A stretch of DNA of 8,546 bases from assembly GCA_013695335.1 (NCBI GenBank), contig JACDAR010000012.1, positions 1 through 8,546 on the forward strand, written 5' to 3'. Positions within the stretch are counted from its first letter, which is position 1; the number at the start of each line of letters is the position of its first letter. Made by a program: the position numbers and the translations under genes. The stretch is from Rubrobacter sp. (GTDB taxonomy: Bacteria; Actinomycetota; Rubrobacteria; Rubrobacterales; Rubrobacteraceae). The notes under the pieces were generated by a model, which saw only the letters and a list, made by a program, of their open reading frames with translations, searched no databases and was not told the DNA's origin. Of the stretch, positions 1-6,968 are shown piece by piece.

Positions 1-41
1 CCACCTGTGCCGAGTATGCCCCAGCGTACCGTCCGCATCAT
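1..41 (-). CDS. Start of a Gfo/Idh/MocA-type oxidoreductase (partial)
   Basis: Read on the minus strand, an ATG at 41-39 overlaps the TGA stop of the upstream permease (40-38) as ATGA. A second in-frame ATG follows at 38-36. The visible codons read MMRTVRWGILGTG, which is the usual opening beta strand and glycine-rich NAD(P)-binding turn of Gfo/Idh/MocA-family sugar dehydrogenases. Only 13 codons are in the window, so the substrate cannot be judged. Such oxidoreductases are common in sugar ABC-transporter operons, and the stop-start overlap implies translational coupling to the permease. Alternatives are any other Rossmann-fold dehydrogenase. Confidence 0.68.
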   Translation of the reverse strand, partial: MMRTVRWGILGTG

Positions 42-874
42 CCCTTGACCGCGCCGGAGGTGAGGGCTTCGATGAAGCGACGCTGGGCGATCAGGAAGAC
101 GATGATAATGGGCAGCGTGCTGAGGAAGGATCCGGCCATCACCGCGCCGTACTCCTGGCTGTATGGCCCGAGGAGCGTCGGCAGCCCGAGGGCGACCGGG
201 AACTTGCTGTCCTCGGTCATCACGACGAGCGGCCAGATGAAGTCGTTCCAGGCTGTAGTGAAGAACAGGATGCCGAGGACAGCCATAACGGGCGTCGAGA
301 GGGGCAGGACGACGCGCCAGAAGACGCCCCACTCAGTCGCCCCGTCCACGCGGGCGGCGTCCAGGATCTCATCCGGTATGGAGAGCAGGTACTGGCGGGC
401 CAGGAAGACGCCGATGGCCTGTGCGGCGAACGGCAGAATCAGGGCGACGTACCGGTCGGTCCATCCCAGCGTCACCATCATGTCGTAGAGCGGAACTATG
501 AGGACGTAGATCGGGAGTGTGAGCGTCGCAATCACGAACAGGAACAGCGCGTTCTTGAAGCGGAAATCGAACTTGGCGAAGGCGTAGCCCGCCATCACCG
601 AGACCACGACCGCAAGCGCCGTGCGCGAGAGACCGACGAAGACGCTGTTGGCGAACCAGCGGGCGAAGCTGGTCTTCTCGAAAAGTAGTTCGTAGTTCCC
701 GAGATATAGTCCATCGGGCAGTAGTTTGAGAGGGATCGAGAAGATCTCACCACCCTCTTTGAACGATGAACTGACCATGTACAGATACGGCATCAAGAAC
801 AGGATCACGACTACAAGCAACACGGCGTTGACGGCTATCTGCCAGAACCTCGTCCAGAACCTGTTTCCCACCAT
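38..874 (-). CDS. Carbohydrate ABC transporter permease, MalG type
   Basis: Inner-membrane subunit of a sugar importer of the CUT1 class, 278 residues, the usual length. About six hydrophobic segments are visible, beginning at residues 13-33. The cytoplasmic EAA loop that docks on the ATPase is at about residues 168-197 (DEILDAARVDGA followed by FWRVVLPLSTP). The conserved AWNDFIWPL stretch lies at residues 208-216. It starts with ATG 15 bases after the MalF-type gene, with a GGAGG that overlaps the upstream gene's end. Its stop overlaps the start of the next gene. It is intact and pairs with the 890-1822 permease. The sugar carried cannot be told from sequence. Confidence 0.93.
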   Translation of the reverse strand: MVGNRFWTRFWQIAVNAVLLVVVILFLMPYLYMVSSSFKEGGEIFSIPLKLLPDGLYLGNYELLFEKTSFARWFANSVFVGLSRTALAVVVSVMAGYAFAKFDFRFKNALFLFVIATLTLPIYVLIVPLYDMMVTLGWTDRYVALILPFAAQAIGVFLARQYLLSIPDEILDAARVDGATEWGVFWRVVLPLSTPVMAVLGILFFTTAWNDFIWPLVVMTEDSKFPVALGLPTLLGPYSQEYGAVMAGSFLSTLPIIIVFLIAQRRFIEALTSGAVKG

Positions 875-889
875 CTCCGCCGAACCTCC

Positions 890-1822
890 TTACCTGTCGA
901 ACCTGCGGGCCAGGAGCAACTGCGCAGCCGCCAGGACTATCGCGATTATCGCCAGCGAATATCCGATAGCCGAGGCATATCCCCTATCGAACTCCCTGAA
1001 CCCAACCTCGTACAGGTAGATAGCGAGCGTCAAGGTCGAGTCCGAAGGGCCGCCGTTGGTGAGCAGGAACGGTATCTCGAATAGCTGGTACGAGAAGATC
1101 GTAGCCTGCACTATGACGAACAGGATCACGGGCCTCAGAAGCGGAAGCGTGATCCGCCAGAAGGTCTGCAACCTGTTCGCCCCATCCACCGCCGCCGCCT
1201 CAATGACCTCTTCGGGGATATTCTGCAACCCCGTGAGGAAGTACAACGCGTTGATCCCAAGGAAAGTCCAGATACCGACCATGACTATCGCAAGCAGCGA
1301 CACCTGCTCGTTCTTCAGCCAATCGACAGTGGGCAACCCGACCGCGGAGAGCGCGTTGTTCAGGAGGCCAAAGTCGTTGTTGAAGACAAGGTTGAACATC
1401 AGGGCGATCACGACGAATGACGTGATGAACGGCAGGAAGAACACTATGCGGTAGAAGCTCTTGAAAGCCGCGGTCGGCACCACGAAAGACCGAATAGTCA
1501 CAGCCACCAAAAGCGCCAGCGGGCTGAGTACGAAGACGCTCGCCAGCGCATACAGGGTGGTGTTCTTCAGGGCTTCCAGGTAGCGCGGGTCCTGCGCCAG
1601 CCGCACGTAGTTGTCGAGGCCGGTGAACGTGTCGCCACCGAAGCCAGAGGACTCGAAGAAGCTCAGCCGGAACGCGGCAAGTACGGGATAGACGAGAAAC
1701 GTCGCGTAGATGAGGAAGAACGGCAGCAGGAAAAGGTACGGCGCGATGGTACCCCTGCCGCTAGCCCTCCTCCTGCCGAGTTTGCGTCCCCGGCTCTCCT
1801 GTTGCTGGGTCGTTTGGGCCAC
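890..1822 (-). CDS. Carbohydrate ABC transporter permease, MalF type
   Basis: Inner-membrane partner of the MalG-type subunit in a CUT1 sugar importer, 310 residues. After a basic, Gln-rich N terminus the first membrane segment spans about residues 26-50, with further segments near 87-109, 123-148, 170-195, 230-250 and 285-306. The EAA loop is at about 204-231 (EEVIEAAAVDGAN, then WRITLPLLRP). The ending with GYASAIGYSLAII is typical of this subunit. It starts at GTG (1822) with an AGGCGG about nine bases upstream, 13 bases after the binding-protein stop, so it is co-transcribed with it. It is intact. No ATPase gene is adjacent. Confidence 0.92.
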   Translation of the reverse strand: MAQTTQQQESRGRKLGRRRASGRGTIAPYLFLLPFFLIYATFLVYPVLAAFRLSFFESSGFGGDTFTGLDNYVRLAQDPRYLEALKNTTLYALASVFVLSPLALLVAVTIRSFVVPTAAFKSFYRIVFFLPFITSFVVIALMFNLVFNNDFGLLNNALSAVGLPTVDWLKNEQVSLLAIVMVGIWTFLGINALYFLTGLQNIPEEVIEAAAVDGANRLQTFWRITLPLLRPVILFVIVQATIFSYQLFEIPFLLTNGGPSDSTLTLAIYLYEVGFREFDRGYASAIGYSLAIIAIVLAAAQLLLARRFDR

Positions 1823-1835
1823 GCTATGGGTCCGC

Positions 1836-3156
1836 CTACTGCTTCATGCTCGCGATGGTATCGGCCAGGCTGGTAAGCGTGGACCTGGCGTCCTCCTTGT
1901 CCTGCATGACCGGGGTGACGACATCCCGGGCGAGCGCCTCGGTTGCCTGCCCCCACACCGGAGACTGGTTGAACGTCGGCAACTGGCCTGCGAGTTCCGA
2001 GTAGATCTGGCCTATCTTCTGTCCCCCGAAGTACTCCTGGGGCTGCTGAAGCGCAGGGTCCTCATACGCTGGCTTGTACGCCGGGTACGCCGTCCGAGCC
2101 TTGAAGTCCGCGACCACGCCCTCGGTCGTGAGGTTGGCTATGCGGACGAGGTCGTATGCCGCGTCCACGTCCCCGCTCTGCGTGGTTATGCACTGGCCCG
2201 TGCCGCCGAAATTGGCGGTCGGCAGCCCGTCTCCGAGCCCCGAAGGCAACTTCTGCACGGTCCACTTGCCCGACTGATCCGGAACGTCAGTGAGCAGGAA
2301 GCTGAGATGCCACGGCGGCCCGAAGAGCGAGAAGAACTTCTCCGCCTTGAAGGCGGCCCTGTACTGCGGCGGATACCAGTTGTCGCTGGCGACGACGGAG
2401 GCGATCCCGGCGATATCCAGTTTGTAAACCATGTCGTGGAGGAACTGCATGGCCTCGACGCTCTTGTCGTTGTCCCCGATGTATTTGCCGCTGCCATCGA
2501 AGTACGCGGTGCCAGCGCTCTGGGAGAGCATGTAATGATCCCCGAACGCAAGGTCGTGCAGGGCGAACATCTTGCGGTCGGCGTTGGATAGCTCCTGACC
2601 CGCAGCAACCACGTCGTCCCAGGTGTCGAGCGGCATCTTGATGCCAGCGCCGTCCATCAGATCCTTGCGGTAGGCGAGGACGCATGTGTTCAGTTCGTTG
2701 CCGACCCCGTAGATCTTGCCGTTCCAGGTCCACGGATCGGTTGGCCGCAGGCTTGTACACGTCGTCTATATCGCTCCCGATCTTGCCCGTCAGGTCCACG
2801 AACGGAAGGTCATCACCCTTGATGAAGTTGGAGAAACGGGAGATCTCCACGTCCGCGATGTCAGGCGCGCCCTTCCCGGAAACGAGCGCCGTCAGGAGCT
2901 TGTCGTGCATCTGCTCGTAGGGGAAGATCCTGAAGTTGACCTTCACCTTCCCGTACTCCTTCTTCCAGGCATCGGTCTTGAGGGCCGCCCGCGCCAGATC
3001 CGCCCTTCCCTCGTCGAAAGCCCAGAACTCGAGTGAGTTGCTACCCCCGGAACTGCCCTCCTCGCCACCGCAACCAGCCAGACCGAGCGCGTAGGCCCCC
3101 ACCAACGCTCCCCCGCCAGCGCGCAGAAAATCACGCCGCGACAGACCTCTAGCCAT
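1836..3156 (-). pseudogene. Sugar-binding lipoprotein of ABC transporter, frameshifted
   Basis: Extracellular solute-binding protein (family 1) that captures the sugar for the downstream permeases. The N terminus has a twin-arginine motif (SRRDFLRAGG) and a lipobox LAGC with Cys29, so it would be exported by Tat and anchored as a lipoprotein. The first frame runs correctly to about residue 139 (DDVYKPAAN). The protein then continues in another frame as DPWTWNGKIYGVGNELN and on to the C terminus TIASMKQ. The whole span is 3n+1 bases, so one extra base fits, most simply one of the two G at 2739-2740 on the plus strand. Corrected length is about 439 residues, normal for the family. There is no slippery heptamer, so programmed shifting is unlikely. 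It may be a true mutation or a sequencing error. Confidence 0.88.
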
Positions 3157-3162
3157 TACCGT

Positions 3163-3169
3163 CCTCCTC
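3163..3169 (-). promoter_or_regulatory. Ribosome binding site of the sugar-binding protein
   Basis: The minus strand reads GAGGAGG six bases before the ATG at 3156. This strong site supports the start that includes the twin-arginine signal. Confidence 0.7.
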
Positions 3170-3191
3170 GCTTTCCCAACCGGCCCTTCTG

Positions 3192-3210
3192 TTTGGAAAC
3201 CGGTTTTTAG
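3192..3210. promoter_or_regulatory. Putative LacI-family operator in the divergent gap
   Basis: The sequence TTTGGAAACCGGTTTTTAG contains a perfect 10-bp palindrome AAACCGGTTT at 3197-3206 with a central CG. This is the form expected for operators of LacI-family repressors. It lies in the 63-bp gap between the regulator and the binding-protein operon, 13 bases before the regulator's ATG. A single bound dimer could therefore control both directions. No confident -35/-10 pair was seen. Binding by the neighbouring regulator is inferred. Confidence 0.55.
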
Positions 3211-3219
3211 AAGGCTGGA

Positions 3220-4251
3220 ATGAGACGACGCCGTTCAGGAAACGGGAAGCCCACGATGGCTGAGATTGCGGCCCTCGCCGGGGTCTCCAAGCCCACGGTC
3301 TCGAAGGTGATGAACGGGCAGCCTGGGGTGGCGGCGACGACTCGGGAGCGGGTGGAGCGTGTGATCGCCGAGCGCGGCTACGTCAGGCATGGGGCCGCGC
3401 GCGCTTTGAGCGCTGGACGCTCCGGGTCCGTCAACCTCGTGGTCAAAGAGGTGGACAACCCTTACCACGCTGAGATCATCCGCGGCGTCGAGGAGACGCT
3501 GGAACGCGCTGGCCTCTCGATGGTTCTCACGGCGACCCACGACGAGGAAAGACGCCATCGGCGCTGGATGGCGCGGGTACTCGAACACGGCACCGATGGG
3601 GCCATCCTGGTCTTGCCCGACGAGCACTTCACCCACCTTGCGGAGCTACATAACCGCGGCATCCCGGTCGCGCTGGTCGATGATCGGGGTGAGATCCCGG
3701 TCGGCGTGGCCTCTGTGGGCGCGACCAACTTCGCGGGAGGATTCGCCGCGACGGAGCATCTGCTCTCGCTCGGGCATCGGCGAATCGCCATCATCGGCGG
3801 GCCTTCTTTCAAATCCACCAGGGAGAGGGTCGCAGGCTACCGCACGGCCCTGCAAGAAGCGGGTGTGGCAGTAGATCCGCGCCTTCATCAGGCCGGAGGG
3901 TTCGTGGCGGAGACGGGTTATGAGGCTGCAAAGAACCTGCTTCGACTCGACGAGCCGCCGACCGCGATCTTCGCTGGCAACGATCTCCAGGCGATGGGCG
4001 TCTACCGGGCGCTGTACGAAGCCGGGTTGCGCACGCCGGACGACGTGAGCGTGATCGGCTTCGACGACCTGCCGCTCTCGCGACTACTGACACCAGCCCT
4101 CACTACAGTCCGCCAGCCCGTCAGGGAGATGGGCGCCCTCGCAACCAGGATGCTGCTGCAAACCATCGCGGGAGAGAAGCTGGAGAGCAGCAGAGTCGAG
4201 CTTGCGACCTCGCTCGTAGTACGCGAATCTTCTGGGCCTCCAAAAATCTAG
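3220..4251 (+). CDS. LacI-family transcriptional regulator
   Basis: Sugar-responsive DNA-binding repressor, 343 residues. The N-terminal helix-turn-helix spans about residues 12-32 (TMAEIAALAGVSKPTVSKVM), followed by the NGQPGVAATTRERV and hinge region up to about residue 70. The rest is a periplasmic-binding-protein-like effector domain. Recognisable parts are NPYHAEIIRGVEETLERAGL, LGHRRIAIIGG and the C-terminal block PDDVSVIGFDDLPLSRLLTP followed by LTTVRQPVREMG. The start at 3220 has a weak AAGG before it. An ATG at 3256 (MAEIAALAG) would also leave a complete helix-turn-helix. Divergent from the binding-protein operon and convergent with GH4, it probably controls one or both. The gene looks intact, unlike its neighbours. 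The inducer is unknown. Confidence 0.95.
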   Translation: MRRRRSGNGKPTMAEIAALAGVSKPTVSKVMNGQPGVAATTRERVERVIAERGYVRHGAARALSAGRSGSVNLVVKEVDNPYHAEIIRGVEETLERAGLSMVLTATHDEERRHRRWMARVLEHGTDGAILVLPDEHFTHLAELHNRGIPVALVDDRGEIPVGVASVGATNFAGGFAATEHLLSLGHRRIAIIGGPSFKSTRERVAGYRTALQEAGVAVDPRLHQAGGFVAETGYEAAKNLLRLDEPPTAIFAGNDLQAMGVYRALYEAGLRTPDDVSVIGFDDLPLSRLLTPALTTVRQPVREMGALATRMLLQTIAGEKLESSRVELATSLVVRESSGPPKI

Positions 4252-5543
4252 CTTCTTATCGCCTCCGGCAGGACGTCTGCGTGTGCGGAGATCAGATCGT
4301 CCACCATGTCGTGTATCTCCTCCAGGGACAGGACGCTTGATGCGTGGCGGTCGAGCATGGCCGCGTGGTAGACGTGGTCCCGATTTCCTTCTAGCACTGC
4401 CCGCACCGTAAGATCCTGCACCGCCACGTGCGGCGTGCAGTTGGCCGCGAGCTGCGGAGGTAGTTCTCCGTAGTGGCACGGCTTGATGCCGGTCCCATCC
4501 ACGGCGGCCGCAACCTCCACGCAGCAGTCGTCAGGGAGGTTGGTGACGAGGCCCGTGTTCTCGACGTTTGCGTAGACCATGCGCGGCTGGCCGGTGACGA
4601 ACGAGTGGATGATGAGCGAGCCGTATTCCACGCTGCGCTCCAGCGGGAATGACTCACCTGCCAGGAGTTTGCGGCGGGTCTCGGCGTACTCGATGAGGTT
4701 CTGCTCGCTGCGGCGCACGTACTCGTCCACTGGAACGTCGTAGCGGGAGATCAGGCCGTCGTCCCGCAGAAAGTAAGGTGTGTACTCGGCGTTGTGCTCG
4801 CTGGACTCGGTCACGAAGCGCCCGAAGCGGCGCATCAACTCGAAACGCACCCTGTCCTTCGCGTAGATCTCCGGGTCTTCCATCGCAGCGAAGAGTCGCG
4901 GGTATGCGTCCTCACCGTTATGTTCCAGTCGGGTAAGCCAGACTACGTGGTTGATACCGGCCCCTTCATAAACTAATTCCTCGTGCGGCACTCCGATGTA
5001 TGCGGCGATCTCGCGCACCGTGTACGGCACGTTGTGGCAGAGGCCGACGACGTTGAGATCGGGGAAGGCTCTGTACACCGACCACGTGAGGATGCCCATG
5101 GGGTTGGTGTAGTTCAGGAGGAGCGCGCCGGGACAGAGGTCCTCCATGTCACGGGCCAGGTCCATCATGAACGGGATGGTGCGCAGGCCACGGAAGATGC
5201 CGCCAACACCCATGGAGTCGCCTATAGTTTGCTTCAGGCCGTAGCGGCGTGGGATCTCGAAGTCCGTGAGCGTTGCCTGGTGCATCCCGATCTGGACCAT
5301 GTTTATAACGAAGTCCGCCCCGTCGAGCGCCGACCGCCGGTCGAGGTGCTCTTCGATCTTCGCGCCCGCGCCGAGTTGCTCCGAGGTCCAGCGAGCCATC
5401 ATCCCGGCAGTCTCCAGGCGTTCGGGGTCTATGTCGTGCAGGGCGATGGCCGCCCCGCGAAGCTCGGTGAACTTCAGAATGTCGGTGAGCAGGTTCTTGG
5501 TAAACACGACGCTCCCAGCGCCGATGAAAGCTATCCTGGTTAT
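4248..5543 (-). CDS. GH4-family NAD-dependent glycosidase, no usual start codon
   Basis: Cytoplasmic glycoside hydrolase family 4 enzyme. Members cleave alpha-glycosides by an oxidation-elimination mechanism using NAD+ and a divalent metal. From 5543 the frame reads ITRIAFIGAGSVVFTKNLL, giving the full Rossmann GAGS turn. Next come LHDIDPERL, GLKQTIGDSMGVGGIFRGLR, NYTNPMG, the metal-binding GLCHN and GINH. Counted from the GTG at 5507 these last three begin near residues 132, 155 and 184. The pattern is closest to MelA-type alpha-galactosidases, but alpha-glucosidase or uronidase activity is possible. Length from 5543 is 431 residues, normal. No ATG, GTG or TTG lies between the upstream stop (5589-5591) and the GTG at 5507, which would cut off the NAD site. 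The ATA at 5541-5543, six bases after AAAGGAAGG, sits where an ATG is expected. ATC at 5549 is the other option. Confidence 0.86.
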   Translation of the reverse strand: MTRIAFIGAGSVVFTKNLLTDILKFTELRGAAIALHDIDPERLETAGMMARWTSEQLGAGAKIEEHLDRRSALDGADFVINMVQIGMHQATLTDFEIPRRYGLKQTIGDSMGVGGIFRGLRTIPFMMDLARDMEDLCPGALLLNYTNPMGILTWSVYRAFPDLNVVGLCHNVPYTVREIAAYIGVPHEELVYEGAGINHVVWLTRLEHNGEDAYPRLFAAMEDPEIYAKDRVRFELMRRFGRFVTESSEHNAEYTPYFLRDDGLISRYDVPVDEYVRRSEQNLIEYAETRRKLLAGESFPLERSVEYGSLIIHSFVTGQPRMVYANVENTGLVTNLPDDCCVEVAAAVDGTGIKPCHYGELPPQLAANCTPHVAVQDLTVRAVLEGNRDHVYHAAMLDRHASSVLSLEEIHDMVDDLISAHADVLPEAIRS

Positions 5544-5549
5544 GTCGAT

Positions 5550-5558
5550 CCTTCCTTT
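5550..5558 (-). promoter_or_regulatory. Ribosome binding site deciding the GH4 start
   Basis: The minus strand reads AAAGGAAGG, followed by six bases (ATCGAC) and then ATA at 5543-5541. The spacing fits initiation at ATA and argues that this was once, or really is, ATG. It does not suit the GTG at 5507. Confidence 0.6.
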
Positions 5559-5588
5559 CTGTCTCTGATTATCCGGTGCATATCCAGC

Positions 5589-6458
5589 CTAATTCATACC
5601 GCTGCCGGCTATTACCTGCACGAAGTATCTCTGGAAGAAGACGAAGATCAAAAGCGTCGGCAGGATGGAGACCAGCGACATGCCCATGAAGCCGGTCCAG
5701 TCCGTATAGTACAGGCCCTTCATGAAGTTCAGCCCGAGCGGCACCGTGTACGACGATGGGTCGTGGAGCACGACCAGCGGCCACGAGAAATCGTTTCAGC
5801 GCCACATGAACGTGAATATGGTGAGGACCGCGATCACGGGCCACGAATTTGGCAGCACGATCTTACGGAAGATCTCGAACTCCCCTGCCCCATCGAGTCT
5901 CGCAGCCTCTATGAGCTCATCAGGGATGCTGACCATGAACTGGCTGACCATGAAGATGCCGAAAGCCTCAGCCGCCCGCGGCACGAGCACACCCCACCAG
6001 GTGTTCACCCACCCGAGCTTCGCGACCACGAAGAACTCGGGGACCATGATGACCTGAATCGGGATCATCAACGTGGCGAGCAGCATGAAGAAAAGCACGT
6101 CGCGCCCCCAGAATTTGTACTTGGCGAACGTGTACCCTGCCAGCAGGTTGATGAACACCGTCACGACCACGGCGATGAGCGCGATCGCGAACGAGTTTAT
6201 GTAGTACGTCTCGAACGGCAGGCTGCTCCACGCTGTAGAAAAGTTGCTCCACACGAGGTCGTTGGGGATGATGTCGAACTTGCCGTCGAACAAGTGGTCG
6301 GTGGGCCGTATCGCCGTTGCGAACATCCAGTAGATCGGGAAGAGCATAAGCAGCGCGCCCAACACCAGAAGCGCCAAGACCACGGCGTTACCGACTTTGA
6401 ACCCGCCGGACCCTTCCTTCTTCCCCAGGCTCGCGGCCGCGGACATCGACTTGAGCAT
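5589..6458 (-). pseudogene. Carbohydrate ABC permease, MalG type, with in-frame TGA
   Basis: Second CUT1 sugar-importer inner-membrane subunit in the window, 289 codons in one unbroken frame except for a TGA at 5798-5796 (codon 221). It starts at ATG 6458 after GAAAGGAG. The first membrane segment is at about residues 24-46. The EAA loop is at about 180-208 (DELIEAARLDGAGEFEIFRK). The stop falls in FMWR-stop-NDFSWPLVV, exactly where the intact MalG protein at 38-874 has the W of AWNDFIWPL, so TGG to TGA is the simple explanation. Truncation removes the last 69 residues, including membrane segments after the EAA loop, and should inactivate it. The end, QVIAGSGMN, is otherwise normal. GH4 follows 45 bases downstream. 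Confidence 0.88.
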
Positions 6459-6473
6459 CTCACACTCCTTTCG

Positions 6474-6605
6474 CTAGACGCCATCGCCCTGGCGAGTTAT
6501 CCGCCACTGGAAGGCGGTGAAGGCCAGCAGTATCAGGAACAACACAACTTCCATCGCGCTCGCGTAGCCCATCTGCAGGTTTTTGAAGGCTGCCTGCATA
6601 TATCC
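6474..6605 (-). pseudogene. C-terminal remnant of a MalF-type permease
   Basis: On the minus strand the frame ending at TAG 6476-6474 reads GYMQAAFKNLQMGYASAMEV and then VLFLILLAFTAFQWRITRQ. This is the last membrane helix and tail of a CUT1 MalF-type permease. AFKNLQMGYASAM is a hallmark of that end. An in-frame TGA at 6608-6606 and loss of similarity beyond it show that the first roughly 250 residues are absent. The fragment ends 15 bases before the MalG-type gene, the normal spacing for such a pair, so it marks the old upstream gene of this operon. No transposase or obvious repeat marks the join. Confidence 0.8.
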
Positions 6606-6704
6606 TCATAGGTAGGGTCCTCACTTGCTAATTTGGGGTAGACGCGGTCCCTGGCGGCTGACATGCTTCCGAGGGCGGGACGATTCATCGAGGATAGTCA
6701 GCAC

Positions 6705-6712
6705 GGAGGAGG
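6705..6712 (+). promoter_or_regulatory. Ribosome binding site of the small secreted protein
   Basis: GGAGGAGG lies four bases before the ATG at 6717. It is one of the strongest such sites in the window and supports the small gene being real. Confidence 0.6.
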
Positions 6713-6716
6713 CTAG

Positions 6717-6968
6717 ATGAGGCGCATCATCGCGGGAGTTTCTGTAGTGACAGTCATGTTTGCGGCCAGCGTCGCACCCGCGTTCGCGGCAGAGCTTGGT
6801 CCGTCTGCATGCAAAAGCGAACGTCCCGGGCAATATATCTCCCACGTCGCCCAGGAGGACGGGCACTCCGGCTACAACAATCCCGGCAATGCTCATTATT
6901 CCGAGCCCCCATTCGTGCCGTTCATAACCAACGAGAACAACGTTGCTTGCAATCCGAACGTAGAGTAG
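6717..6968 (+). CDS. Small secreted protein of unknown function
   Basis: 83 residues. The N terminus MRRIIAGVSVVTVMFAASVA followed by PAFAAELG is a classical Sec signal peptide with likely cleavage after AFA, leaving about 57 residues. The mature part is polar and rich in Asn, Pro and aromatic residues (HVAQEDGHSGYNNPGNAHY, then PFVPFITNENNVACNPNVE). It has two cysteines, one near each end (SACK and VACN), that could pair in a disulfide. I do not recognise a family. It stands alone on the plus strand, next to the point where the permease homology stops, so it is not part of the sugar operon. Strong ribosome binding site and signal peptide make it a credible gene. Confidence 0.72.
   Translation: MRRIIAGVSVVTVMFAASVAPAFAAELGPSACKSERPGQYISHVAQEDGHSGYNNPGNAHYSEPPFVPFITNENNVACNPNVE

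Noticed and set aside
1710..2591. A 293-codon open frame on the plus strand
   Set aside because: It lies opposite the start of the MalF-type permease and the C-terminal half of the binding protein and has low-complexity Arg/Leu/Glu-rich sequence without motifs.
2730..2760. Programmed frameshift in the binding protein
   Set aside because: There is no slippery heptamer or rare-codon stall site at the break, and this family is not known to use frameshifting.
5589..5798. Recoding of TGA as Trp or selenocysteine in the permease
   Set aside because: Other genes here, such as the permease at 38-874, end with TGA, and a membrane Trp position has no reason for selenocysteine. I saw no clear hairpin after the codon.
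4983..6611. A 542-codon open frame on the plus strand
   Set aside because: It is antisense to the GH4 gene and the MalG-type permease, both of which have clear family motifs. Its translation is His/Asp/Arg-rich with no recognisable domain, as expected from the mirror of GC-biased codons.
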